Positions 36,925-45,389 of a stretch of DNA of 64,000 bases are shown here, in pieces. The DNA is from Janthinobacterium sp. 344 (GTDB lineage Bacteria; Pseudomonadota; Gammaproteobacteria; Burkholderiales; Burkholderiaceae_D): positions 424,796 to 488,795 of the forward strand of contig NZ_FOKL01000005.1 in assembly GCF_900112025.1 (NCBI RefSeq). Direction: 5' to 3'. The notes under the pieces are model-generated. The model was not told the DNA's origin, made no database searches, and was given only the letters and a program-made list of their open reading frames with translations. The translations under genes were made by a program, and so were the position numbers. Position 1 is the stretch's first letter. Each line of letters opens with the position of its first letter.

Positions 36925-37671
36925 ATGAATAACATGCCTGAAAACGATATTCCCCACGTACCGCAACCGGATGACGCCGTCGTCGGCAAGGAAGCGGGCG
37001 CGCAGATGCTGGCCGCGGCCTGCGCCGCGCGCGACGCCTTTTATGCCACCCTGGGCACGGTCGATGCCGACGTGCTGGCGCCGCTGCTCAACCCGGCCTT
37101 CATGGGCGGCCCGCGCTGGCCGTCGCTGCGCCAGGCCTGGCGCGTGATCCGCCGGCCAGATTCCATCCTCATCGCCAGCGATGGCTTGAGCGATCCGTTC
37201 GAGGATGACGACGACGTGTTCGTGCCGCGCGGCCACCTGCTGGAAGTGTGCATCGAGGCGCCGCTGTCCGCCTTCGACGGCGATGCCGTGCAGGCATCGT
37301 GGCTGTTCGACGTGATCTATCAGGTCAGCCAGAACGTGGCCGACCATGGCTCCATCGATTTGCTGGTGCAGCGCCATGGCAGCGTCTCGATGCTGCTGGA
37401 CGTGCAGGATGCGCCGGCAGGCCTCGAAAACGGGAACGAACAGGTGGGCGTGCTGCTGGCCCAGGGCGCGGCCACGATTCCCCCATCCTTCGACACGCCG
37501 TATGGCCCGGTGCTGCTGCTGACGGCGACCGTGCTGCAGCCGGCCGAAATGGCGCACATCGGCGCGGCCGCCGACAAGGCGCAGTCGCGGCGTGACCTGG
37601 CCGCCGCGCTGGCCGCCTCGCCGCTGGGCCATCTGAGCGTGGCCCGGCGGCCGGCCCTCATTCCCCGCTAG
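36925..37671 (+). CDS. Hypothetical protein
   Basis: A 248-residue acidic soluble protein, unrecognised. Residues about 80-125 contain ASDGLSDPFEDDDDVF and HLLEVCIEAP, and later there is a long loop and a hydrophobic strand (PYGPVLLLTATVLQPAEM). There is no signal peptide. The ATG follows the repeat element by 12 bases without a clear ribosome-binding site. Its end overlaps the convergent TPR gene by 14 bases. Confidence 0.65.
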   Translation: MNNMPENDIPHVPQPDDAVVGKEAGAQMLAAACAARDAFYATLGTVDADVLAPLLNPAFMGGPRWPSLRQAWRVIRRPDSILIASDGLSDPFEDDDDVFVPRGHLLEVCIEAPLSAFDGDAVQASWLFDVIYQVSQNVADHGSIDLLVQRHGSVSMLLDVQDAPAGLENGNEQVGVLLAQGAATIPPSFDTPYGPVLLLTATVLQPAEMAHIGAAADKAQSRRDLAAALAASPLGHLSVARRPALIPR

Positions 37672-38350
37672 GCTGTTCGACCGGCGGCGCGGCCGGTTCT
37701 GCCGGTGCTTCCTTTGCTTCCATGACGGCGGGCGGCGGCTCTTTCCACTTGCCTGCCGCCTTCAGCTTGTTCTTCAGTCCCGGCAGGGGAAAACCCAGCG
37801 CATAGGCTTTTTGCGCATGCGCGCTGGCTTTCTCGTATTCCTTCTTTTTGACGTACATCAGGCCCAGGTTGTACTGGATGGTGGCCTGTTCGGGCGCCAG
37901 GCGGCTGGCCGCGTCCAGCTGCTCCAGCGCCGTGGCATCCTGGCCCGTGGCCAGCAGGTAGCTGCCATACACCATGCGCGCCGTCACGTCGTGCGGCGCG
38001 AAGCCGATGGCGCGCTCGAAAAAGCAGGTGATCGAGTAGCGCGCCCCCGGCGGCTGGGCGCTTTTCAGCCGCAATCCCAGCTTGGCCATCGAGGCCAGCG
38101 CCCGGTGGTGGTTGGGGAAGTGCTCCAGTGTATAGCTGATGTCGGCCCCCAGGCTGCCCGTCATGCCTTGCGTGAGGGTTTCGACGGCGCGCGAAAAGTG
38201 GAATTTCTCGACGATGGTCAAGCCGTCGCGGTCTTCCGCGCTCGTGTAGTCGCCGCCCGGCGTGCGCTTCGTGTAGGGCGGGCAGTCTGTCGCCGCCATG
38301 GCGTTGCCGCCGCCGGCGGCCAGGGCGCAGGCAAATATCCAGTATTTCAT
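37658..38350 (-). CDS. Exported TPR-repeat protein
   Basis: A 230-residue protein with a signal peptide (MKYWIFACALAAGGGNAMA) and helical repeats at about 75-195, the clearest being AIGFAPHDVTARMVYGSYLL and ATIQYNLGLMYVKKKEYEKA, typical of TPR motifs. A Pro/Glu/Ala-rich tail follows. It is probably a periplasmic adaptor. Its ATG overlaps the glycosyltransferase stop by four bases, making it the last gene of the leftward exosortase-associated operon; it may scaffold the polysaccharide machinery. Confidence 0.8.
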   Translation of the reverse strand: MKYWIFACALAAGGGNAMAATDCPPYTKRTPGGDYTSAEDRDGLTIVEKFHFSRAVETLTQGMTGSLGADISYTLEHFPNHHRALASMAKLGLRLKSAQPPGARYSITCFFERAIGFAPHDVTARMVYGSYLLATGQDATALEQLDAASRLAPEQATIQYNLGLMYVKKKEYEKASAHAQKAYALGFPLPGLKNKLKAAGKWKEPPPAVMEAKEAPAEPAAPPVEQPSGE

Positions 38351-39618
38351 GCTGTTCTCCGGTGACTGACCTGGTCCAGCAAGTCGGCCAGGGCGTTGCT
38401 GCGGGCTTGCCGCGATTGCAGGGCGATGGCTGCGGGGCTGGCCAGCGGCGCGCGGCCCTGGCGCGCCAGTTCCAGGAAGCGCAGCAGCGCGCGCGCGCAG
38501 TCGGCGCTGGACGCCAGCTGGCCGATGGTGTCGATGCCGCAGTGGCGCAGCTTGGCGGCGCTGTCGCCGGCCAGGTCCGTCAGCGCCAGAATGGGCCGCC
38601 GGCAGCGCAGGTATTCATACAGCTTGGCGGGAATCTGTCCGTTGCAGTTGGCCGCCTGCAGCAGCAGCAAGCCGTCGGCGGCCTGCATTTCATGCAGCGC
38701 CGCGCCATGCGGCTGCAAGGGCGCCAAGGTCACGAGGTCGAGGATGGCGTATTTCACCAGAAGGCTGGCCAGCCACGCATCGTGTCCCGTGGCGCGCAGC
38801 ACCAGCTGGAAATTACGCGCATGCAGCACGCCGTCGTGGCGCAGGCGCGCCAAAGCCTGGAACAGGGGCTGCGGATCGCGTTCGGACGGGTAGATCACGC
38901 CGCTGTGCAGCAGCAAAAAACGGCTGCGGTGGCCCGCGCGCGCAGGGCCGTCCCGGTAGCCGTCTTCATCGTAGCCGTTCTCGATCAGGTGGAAACGCTC
39001 GCGCGCCACCTGCGCCAGGCGCCGCCGGTGCGCCTCCATGGCGCCCGGCGTGGTGCAGACGATGGCCGCGCTGCGCGCCGCGATGCGCTGCTCGATCCAC
39101 GCATGCACGCGGTGCAGACGCGGTTCGGGCGGATACGGCGCCAGCGCATCGCTGTCGTCCAGCATCGGGTCGCGCTGGTCGGCGATCCACGGCAGGCCGC
39201 TGAGCTTTTGCAAGGTCATGCCGATCAGGTGCGCGGTGGCGATCGGATACGTGGACCAGATGGCATCGGGGCGGTATGCGCGGATCATGCGCAGGCCCGC
39301 CGGCACGGCGCTCAGCCACCAGGAACTCCAGCGGTCGGGCAGCGCCAGGCAGCGCGGATAGCGCCCGCCGATGGCCAGGTGGCGCGCCGCGTCCAGGGCC
39401 AGGCTGCGGCGCACGGTGGTCTGCGCGCCGACCTGCGCCAGCTGGGAATCGCACCGCTGCGCATAGGCGCCGGGGCCGGGACTGAGCACCAGCGGCTGCC
39501 AGCCGCAATCGGGCAGGTGGCGCACGAAACCCAGGGTGCGCAGGATGCCGCTGCCGCCCGCCAGCGGCGGGAAATGGTAGGCGATCATCAGCACCCGTTT
39601 GGGCCTGGCCGCTACCAT
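38347..39618 (-). CDS. Glycosyltransferase (GT4-like)
   Basis: A 423-residue GT-B glycosyltransferase. N-terminal nucleotide-fold start KRVLMIAYHFPPLAGGSGIL, a middle segment with ERDPQPLFQALARL, and a C-terminal half with QIPAKLYEYLRCRRPILAL, the donor-sugar binding region with conserved Glu. It probably adds a sugar to the lipid-linked exopolysaccharide unit on the cytoplasmic side. The start overlaps the upstream hydrolase gene by seven bases. Confidence 0.88.
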   Translation of the reverse strand: MVAARPKRVLMIAYHFPPLAGGSGILRTLGFVRHLPDCGWQPLVLSPGPGAYAQRCDSQLAQVGAQTTVRRSLALDAARHLAIGGRYPRCLALPDRWSSWWLSAVPAGLRMIRAYRPDAIWSTYPIATAHLIGMTLQKLSGLPWIADQRDPMLDDSDALAPYPPEPRLHRVHAWIEQRIAARSAAIVCTTPGAMEAHRRRLAQVARERFHLIENGYDEDGYRDGPARAGHRSRFLLLHSGVIYPSERDPQPLFQALARLRHDGVLHARNFQLVLRATGHDAWLASLLVKYAILDLVTLAPLQPHGAALHEMQAADGLLLLQAANCNGQIPAKLYEYLRCRRPILALTDLAGDSAAKLRHCGIDTIGQLASSADCARALLRFLELARQGRAPLASPAAIALQSRQARSNALADLLDQVSHRRTA

Positions 39619-40499
39619 GACAGCAGCCAGCGCACGCACAGCCGCTCCACCTCGGCGCGCCAGGCGGCGCTGGAGAACGTGTGGTTGGCCCCATCGACCT
39701 GCGCCTGCGTCCATTGCGAACGGGCGGTGACGGCGCGCCAGGCCGCATCGCTGGCCAGCAGGGTGGTCCATTCATGCGCGCCCAGGTCGTCGCCGCTGAG
39801 GATCAGCAAGACCTTGCCCTGGAATTGCGTCAGCGCCCGCAGCAGCGCCGGCGCGGGCGCATCGCGTTGCGGCGCGGCCGCATCGAGCGTGGCCGCCGCC
39901 ACCTGGCGCAGCGACAGCAGGCTGGCGCCCAGGCGCACGCCGCCGCTCGCCAGCTTGCGCCAGAACGCGCCCTGCAGCAGGCGCGGCAAATAGTAATGGC
40001 GCAGGGTGGCGCGCGCCAGGCCGGCCTCGCTGCGCACCCAGGGATTGAGCAGCACCAGCGCCTTGACGCGCGCGTCGCGCGGCGCATGGCAGGCGGCGGC
40101 CGTGGCGCCGTCGCACAAGCCCCACAGCACCACTTCGCGCAGGGACGGCACGGCGTCGAAGAACTGCGCCAGCGCGCCGGCGATGTCGGGGCCGGCGGCG
40201 CGGTAGTCGCGCGGGCGGCCCTCGCTGTCGCCCATGCCGCGCACGTCGAAGCGCAGCACGGGCAAGCCTTGCGCGGCCAGCGCGGCGGCCAGCAGGACGA
40301 ACTGGCGGTGGCTGCCCACGCGGTACTGCGGCCCGCCCGTGACGATCAGCACCCCGCGCGGTCCGGGCGCCGCGGGCAGGCTGAGGATGCCGACCATGCG
40401 CGCCCCGGCCTCGCCATCTTCCTGCGCCAGGGCGGGCGCGCCGCGAAAGCGCAGGGCCAGCTGGCGCACGGCTTGCGCCGCGATCTGCTCGCGCTTCAT
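39612..40499 (-). CDS. Exosortase-A-system-associated hydrolase 1
   Basis: A 295-residue alpha/beta-hydrolase of the type linked to exosortase-A loci (TIGR03100-like). The nucleophile elbow reads GLCDG (127-131), placing Cys129 where most family members have Ser; FDVRGMGDSEG and a C-terminal DGANHTF give the probable acid/His region. It might act on acyl or thioester intermediates made with the ACP encoded in the same operon. Four-base overlap with hydrolase 2. Confidence 0.88.
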   Translation of the reverse strand: MKREQIAAQAVRQLALRFRGAPALAQEDGEAGARMVGILSLPAAPGPRGVLIVTGGPQYRVGSHRQFVLLAAALAAQGLPVLRFDVRGMGDSEGRPRDYRAAGPDIAGALAQFFDAVPSLREVVLWGLCDGATAAACHAPRDARVKALVLLNPWVRSEAGLARATLRHYYLPRLLQGAFWRKLASGGVRLGASLLSLRQVAAATLDAAAPQRDAPAPALLRALTQFQGKVLLILSGDDLGAHEWTTLLASDAAWRAVTARSQWTQAQVDGANHTFSSAAWRAEVERLCVRWLLSW

Positions 40500-41356
40500 G
40501 GCGCCGGCCTTTCTTGCCGCAGCCAGTCATGGCACAGCTGGCGCGTCGCTTCCAGCAGTTGCGGGCACGCGAGCAATTCGCCGCTGTGCCAGAACGGGCC
40601 GTCGCCGAAGCTGGCCAGGTGCACGGCGGCGCCGTGGTCTCGCCATTGGCGCGCCAGCGGCGGCAGCGGCGGCGCGCCGGCCTGGCCGGGCGCGCGGTAA
40701 TCGAGCCAGTAGACCGGCACCGGTGGCATCAGCCCGGATGCGCTGACGCCGTCGATGGCGTGCGCCAGCGCGGGCGCCAGCAGGTAGCCGGCCACTTCGA
40801 CTGGCCGTCCCGCCGCCAGGGCGGCGCGCGCATGGCCGGGCGCTTCGTGCGCGCCGCCCGCCAGCATGCTCGTGGCCAGGCGCAGGCGCAGGAAGCGGTC
40901 GATGCAGCGCCGGCCATCGAGTTCCGGTTGCCACAGCAGCAGCCGTGCCAGGGGCAGCGGCGCGCGGCTGGCGAAATCGAGCGCCAGCAGGGCGCCCAGG
41001 CGCAAGCCCCACACGCTCAGGGGACCGTCGACGCGCTGCGCCAGCCAGGCGCAGGCCAGGTGCACGTCGTTGTGCCAGATGGCCCAGCGTGCCTCGCCGA
41101 AGTCGCCGCTGCTGTCGCCGCAGCCGAACAGGTCGATCTGCAGCACGCTGTAACCGAAGGCGGCAAAGGCGCGCGCCTGCGCGGCGGCCACGTGGCGGCT
41201 CTTGTTCAATTCCTCGGCGAACGGGTGCAGGTAGACGATGCCGCCGCGCGAAGCCTGGCCCGGCGGCGGCAGGTGCAGCAAACAATAGCGCTGGCCGCCG
41301 CTGGCCGGCAGGAAGAACGGCAGCAGGGGCAGCGGGCCGGTGGCGGTGCTGTTCAT
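40496..41356 (-). CDS. Exosortase-A-system-associated hydrolase 2
   Basis: A 286-residue alpha/beta-hydrolase-fold protein (TIGR03101-like). The usual elbow is GLRLG (117-121), so an Arg (119) occupies the nucleophile position. FGCGDSSGDFGE and HPFAEELNKSR are family landmarks. Lack of Ser/Cys/Asp at this site makes ordinary hydrolysis doubtful; it may work with hydrolase 1 or bind a substrate. ATGA overlap with the ACP gene. Confidence 0.87.
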   Translation of the reverse strand: MNSTATGPLPLLPFFLPASGGQRYCLLHLPPPGQASRGGIVYLHPFAEELNKSRHVAAAQARAFAAFGYSVLQIDLFGCGDSSGDFGEARWAIWHNDVHLACAWLAQRVDGPLSVWGLRLGALLALDFASRAPLPLARLLLWQPELDGRRCIDRFLRLRLATSMLAGGAHEAPGHARAALAAGRPVEVAGYLLAPALAHAIDGVSASGLMPPVPVYWLDYRAPGQAGAPPLPPLARQWRDHGAAVHLASFGDGPFWHSGELLACPQLLEATRQLCHDWLRQERPAP

Positions 41357-41598
41357 CGGCGCAGCTTCGCGTGGACGAAATCGTGCAGGCTGCCCACGGT
41401 GGCGAAATGGCGCGCGTGGATGTCGTCATCGGCCACCTCGATGCCGAAGTGCTCTTCCAGCGCGGAGATGACGCCGATCACGGCCATCGAATCGAGCTCC
41501 GGCACGCTGCCCAGCAGCGGCGTGTGCGCTTCCAGCGCGCGTCCGTTCAAGCCCAGGGTGGTATCGAGGATGCGCTTTACTGCTTCAAGATGCGGCAT
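41353..41598 (-). CDS. Acyl carrier protein
   Basis: An 81-residue acyl carrier protein with the phosphopantetheine attachment Ser37 in ELDSMAV, inside the usual four-helix pattern. It is not the fatty-acid AcpP, whose motif is DSLD; it belongs to the carrier proteins of exosortase-A clusters. It overlaps the upstream gene by 22 bases and hydrolase 2 by four. It probably receives an acyl group from the divergent acyl-CoA ligase. Confidence 0.92.
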   Translation of the reverse strand: MPHLEAVKRILDTTLGLNGRALEAHTPLLGSVPELDSMAVIGVISALEEHFGIEVADDDIHARHFATVGSLHDFVHAKLRR

Positions 41599-42338
41599 GT
41601 CAGCTCCAGGGAAGGGTAGTGCGGCAGGGACGAGGTATCGAAGGCCAGGCAGGGGACATCGTCCGGCCGGCGCGACAGGTGCACATACGGCGGCAGGCTG
41701 GCGGCCATCCATTGCCAGCGGCCGCAGCGCAAAAACGTGGCGGTGCCCAGCGCGTGCGTGCCCAGGCGGGCATGGGCGGCCAGCGAGGCGCGGTTGAAGC
41801 GCGAGATGCGGCTGCACGTCCAGCGCACGCCCTGCGCGTGCAGCACCGCGTTGGCTTCTTCCCACAGGCGGGCGAAGACCAGGCCGCCGCGCTGTGGCGG
41901 CGCCACCCAAACGTCCAGGTCCCAGGAGGACTGGCTTGACGCCAGCGCGTAGCGGGCGCGCACCTCGTCTTCCTGGCAGCCGTGGCGCAGCAGCCACAGC
42001 CAGCCGGCCATGCCTGGCGCCTGCGCGCTGCGCGCCACCAGGCATTGCGCCCCCTGGCGGTAGCGTTCGCGCAGCACGCCGGGCCGGCGCTCGGGGCCGG
42101 GCGGCAAATCCGCTTCCGCCAGGCAGGGCGTGACGGCGATGCCCTGGCCGCGGCCATGGCACAGCGAGCCGGGCGCCACGGCCTGGGCCACGAACTGGTA
42201 GCGGTACAGCGCGCAGCGCCGGCCCGGCACCTGCTCTAGCAGGCGCGCCACGGCCAGCCACGCGCAGTCGCGCCAGCCCAGCTCGTGGAGGCTGGCGGCG
42301 AGCCGCTGCAGCAAGGGGCGATGCGTGGACGGGGCCAT
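41577..42338 (-). CDS. GNAT-like acyltransferase, exosortase-associated
   Basis: A 253-residue protein from the first gene of the leftward operon. The central and C-terminal region (CLVARSAQAPGMAGWLWLL, then WDLDVWVAPPQRGGLVFARL and SRISRFNRASLAAHARLG) has the pattern of a GNAT acyltransferase core, in particular the FNRASLAAHARLG helix. A role in transferring the ACP-bound acyl group to a sugar or amine is inferred. The start is uncertain: 42338 is adopted, 42380 is possible; neither has a good ribosome-binding site. Confidence 0.7.
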   Translation of the reverse strand: MAPSTHRPLLQRLAASLHELGWRDCAWLAVARLLEQVPGRRCALYRYQFVAQAVAPGSLCHGRGQGIAVTPCLAEADLPPGPERRPGVLRERYRQGAQCLVARSAQAPGMAGWLWLLRHGCQEDEVRARYALASSQSSWDLDVWVAPPQRGGLVFARLWEEANAVLHAQGVRWTCSRISRFNRASLAAHARLGTHALGTATFLRCGRWQWMAASLPPYVHLSRRPDDVPCLAFDTSSLPHYPSLELTCRILKQ

Positions 42339-42522
42339 GGCGGGAACGGATGGGACGGCTATGCAGCCAACGCTGTCCATTAGAGCGCAGCGGCCAGCGC
42401 CGGTCTTGCGCCGCCTCAAGCTGTGTTACTGCAACTGTTACTTGATAAAAATCAAGACCGCTGTGTCCGTTTATCTGAATCATGGGGGATGCATGGCAAT
42501 CATGGCAACCCGGGGACCGATG
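42339..42522. promoter_or_regulatory. Divergent promoter region of the exosortase-associated operons
   Basis: This 184-base gap separates the two divergent operons. It holds an AT-rich stretch around 42430-42480 and a direct repeat GTTAC (42424-42428 and 42436-42440). PrsR control is plausible, but I see no site matching the sigma-54 consensus with correct spacing. Confidence 0.4.
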
Positions 42523-44124
42523 ATGGCGACACTGATACACGAGGTAATACTTGATACGGCGCAACGCACGCCCGACGCGCCCGCCCTGTCGTGGCAGGGC
42601 GAGGCGCACAGCTACGGCGCGCTGGCGCAAAGCGTGCGCGACTGCGCGGGCGCCTTGCTGACCCTGGGCTTGCAGCGCGGCGCGCGCGTGGCCGTGTACC
42701 TGGAAAAGCGCCCGGAAAACGTCAGCGCCATGTTTGGCGCGGCCGCCGCCGGTGGCGTCTTTGTGCCCGTCAACCCGCTGCTCAAGCCGGAACAGGTGGC
42801 CTACATCCTGGCCGACTGCAATGTGCATGTCCTCGTCACCTCGCGCGAGCGCCTGGCGCAGCTGGGCCCGGCGCTGGCCGCCTGCCCGGACTTGCAGACG
42901 GTGCTGCTGACGGGCGAGGCCGCGCCGGAGGGCAGCCTGGGCGCCGTGCGCCTGCTGTCCTGGCGCGCCGCGCTCGATGGCGCCGGCCTGGGCGCGCCGC
43001 TGCCGCACCGGGTGATCGACACGGACATGGCGGCCATCCTGTACACCTCGGGCAGCACGGGGCGGCCGAAAGGCGTGGTCTTGTCGCACCGGAACATGCT
43101 GGCGGGCGCGGCCAGCGTGGCCGGCTACCTGGGCAACACGCCCGAGGACCGCATCCTGTGCGTCCTGCCGCTCAGCTTTGATTACGGCCTGAGCCAGCTG
43201 ACGACGGCTTTCCTCAGCGGCGCCTGCGCCGTGCTGATGAATTACCTGCTGTTGCGCGACATCGTCGAGGCCGTGGAGCAGGAAGCCATCACGGGACTGG
43301 CCGCCGTGCCGCCCCTGTGGGTGCAGCTATCCCAGTTGAGCTGGCCCTTGTCGACGCCCTTGCGCTACATCACCAATTCCGGCGGCGTGATGCAGCGCAG
43401 CACGCTGGACAAGCTGCGCCTGGCCTTGCCGCGCGCACAGGTGTTCCTCATGTATGGCTTGACGGAAGCGTTCCGCTCCACGTATCTGGCGCCGGAACAG
43501 CTGGAGCGGCGTCCCGATTCCATCGGCCTGGCCATCCCGAACGCGGAAGTGCTGGTGCTGCGCCCGGACGGCAGCGTCTGCGCGCCCGACGAGCCGGGCG
43601 AACTGGTGCACCGTGGCGCGCTGGTGGCGCTCGGCTACTGGAACGACGCGGCGCGCACGGCCGAGCGCTTCAAGCCCTTGCCGCCGCAGACCAGCGGCCT
43701 GGTGCTGCCGGAACTGGCCGTCTGGTCGGGCGACACGGTGCGCCGCGACGTGGATGGCTACCTGTATTTTGTCGGCCGCAGCGACGACATGATCAAGACC
43801 TCGGGCTACCGGGTCAGCCCGGCCGAGGTCGAGGAAGTCGTGTATGCCAGCGGCCTGGTGGGCGAGGCGGTGGCGCTGGGCGTGCCGCACGCCGTGCTGG
43901 GCCAGGCCATCGCCTTGCTGGTCACGCCGCTGCCTGGCGTGGAACTGCTGCGCGATCATGTCCTGCTTGCCTGCCGCGCCCGCTTGCCTGCCTATATGGT
44001 GCCGCTGTGGATCGATATCCGCGAGGAGGCCCTGCCGCGCAATCCCAACGGCAAGATCGACCGTCCGCTGCTGGCGCGGGAACTGGCGCGCGCGTATGCG
44101 GTCCAATCCGGAGGTGCGGCATGA
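42523..44124 (+). CDS. Acyl-CoA ligase (AMP-forming), exosortase-A-system-associated
   Basis: A 533-residue ANL-superfamily ligase. Motifs: AILYTSGSTGRPKGVVLSH (P-loop, about residue 175), YGLTEAFRST, GRSDDMIKTSGYRVSP and the catalytic Lys in NPNGKIDRP near the C-terminus. It activates an acid as adenylate and loads CoA or the divergently encoded ACP. The ATG at 42523 is six bases after GGGGA; several upstream in-frame ATGs exist. It overlaps the decarboxylase gene by four bases. Confidence 0.92.
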   Translation: MATLIHEVILDTAQRTPDAPALSWQGEAHSYGALAQSVRDCAGALLTLGLQRGARVAVYLEKRPENVSAMFGAAAAGGVFVPVNPLLKPEQVAYILADCNVHVLVTSRERLAQLGPALAACPDLQTVLLTGEAAPEGSLGAVRLLSWRAALDGAGLGAPLPHRVIDTDMAAILYTSGSTGRPKGVVLSHRNMLAGAASVAGYLGNTPEDRILCVLPLSFDYGLSQLTTAFLSGACAVLMNYLLLRDIVEAVEQEAITGLAAVPPLWVQLSQLSWPLSTPLRYITNSGGVMQRSTLDKLRLALPRAQVFLMYGLTEAFRSTYLAPEQLERRPDSIGLAIPNAEVLVLRPDGSVCAPDEPGELVHRGALVALGYWNDAARTAERFKPLPPQTSGLVLPELAVWSGDTVRRDVDGYLYFVGRSDDMIKTSGYRVSPAEVEEVVYASGLVGEAVALGVPHAVLGQAIALLVTPLPGVELLRDHVLLACRARLPAYMVPLWIDIREEALPRNPNGKIDRPLLARELARAYAVQSGGAA

Positions 44125-45389
44125 ACGGCCCAGGTTTGACGGCTGCGAGCCTGCACGACGCCGGCTTGCCCTTGCACGCGGCTATGCGCCAGTTTGCCGT
44201 GGCCGATGACATGCTGGAAGTGGGCGGACTGTCCCTGCAGCGGCTGGCGCAGCGCGTGGGCAGCACGCCGTTTTATGCGTATGAACGTGGCCACATCGTG
44301 CGCCGCGTGGCGCAGTTGCGCGCCGCGTTGCCTGATGGCGTGCACGTGCATTACGCCATGAAGGCCAATCCCATGCCGGCCGTGGTGCAGCTGCTGGCCG
44401 GCGTGGTCGATGGCATCGACGTGGCCTCGGGCGGCGAACTGGCCACGGCGCTCGATACGCCCATGCCGGCCGAGCGCATCAGTTTTGCGGGGCCGGGCAA
44501 GAGCGCGGGGGAGCTGGCGCGCGCCGTGGCGGCGGGTGTCTTGATCAATCTGGAATCGCGGACCCAGCTGGAAAAGACGGCGCTGGCCAGCGAACGGCTG
44601 GGCGTGGCGGCCAGGGTGGCCGTGCGCGTGAATCCCGATTTTGCCTTGCGGCGGGCCGGCATGCGCATGGGCGGCGGCGCGCAGCCGTTTGGCGTCGATG
44701 CGGCGCAGGTGCCGGCCTTGCTGGCGCGTATCGGCGAGCTGGGCCTGGATTTTCACGGCTTTCACCTGTTTGCGGGCGCGCAAAACCTGTCCGCCACGGC
44801 CCTGGTGGAAGCGCAGGCGCACAGCGTGCAGCTGGCCCTGCAGCTGGCCGACAGCGCGCCCGGTCCCTTGCGCACCTTGAATATCGGCGGCGGCTTCGGC
44901 GTGCCATATTTTCCCGGCGACCTGGCGCTGGACCTGGCGCCCGTGGCCGAAGGCTTGCAGCGGCAACTCGAGCAACTGGCCGTGGCGGCGCCCGGCGCGC
45001 GGCTGAACCTGGAACTGGGCCGCTATCTGGTGGCCGAGGCCGGCATTTATGTGTGCCAGGTCATCGAACGCAAGCTGTCGCATGGGCAAGTGTTTCTCGT
45101 CACGGATGGGGGATTGCACCATCACCTGGCCGCCTCGGGCAATTTTGGCCAGCTGATCCGCAAGAATTACCCGGTCGCCATCGGCAACCGCCTGCGCGGC
45201 GGCGCGCGCGAAGTGGCGTCCGTCGTCGGGCCCCTGTGCACGCCGCTCGATTTGCTGGCCGACCAGATGGAGCTGGCGCGCGCCGAGGAGGGCGACCTGG
45301 TGGTGGTGTTCCAGTCGGGCGCCTACGGCTTGACGGCCAGCCCGACGGCGTTTCTCGGCCATCCGCTGCCGGCCGAGGTGCTCGTATGA
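44121..45389 (+). CDS. PLP-dependent decarboxylase, exosortase-A-system-associated
   Basis: A 422-residue fold-III PLP enzyme of the ornithine/diaminopimelate decarboxylase group. PLP Lys lies in YAMKANPMP (about residue 81), the phosphate-binding Gly loop in NIGGGFGVPYF, and the active-site Cys in GPLCTPLD. It should decarboxylate an amino acid to supply an amine to the same pathway. GGAGG precedes the ATG; four-base overlaps on both sides. Confidence 0.92.
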   Translation: MNGPGLTAASLHDAGLPLHAAMRQFAVADDMLEVGGLSLQRLAQRVGSTPFYAYERGHIVRRVAQLRAALPDGVHVHYAMKANPMPAVVQLLAGVVDGIDVASGGELATALDTPMPAERISFAGPGKSAGELARAVAAGVLINLESRTQLEKTALASERLGVAARVAVRVNPDFALRRAGMRMGGGAQPFGVDAAQVPALLARIGELGLDFHGFHLFAGAQNLSATALVEAQAHSVQLALQLADSAPGPLRTLNIGGGFGVPYFPGDLALDLAPVAEGLQRQLEQLAVAAPGARLNLELGRYLVAEAGIYVCQVIERKLSHGQVFLVTDGGLHHHLAASGNFGQLIRKNYPVAIGNRLRGGAREVASVVGPLCTPLDLLADQMELARAEEGDLVVVFQSGAYGLTASPTAFLGHPLPAEVLV

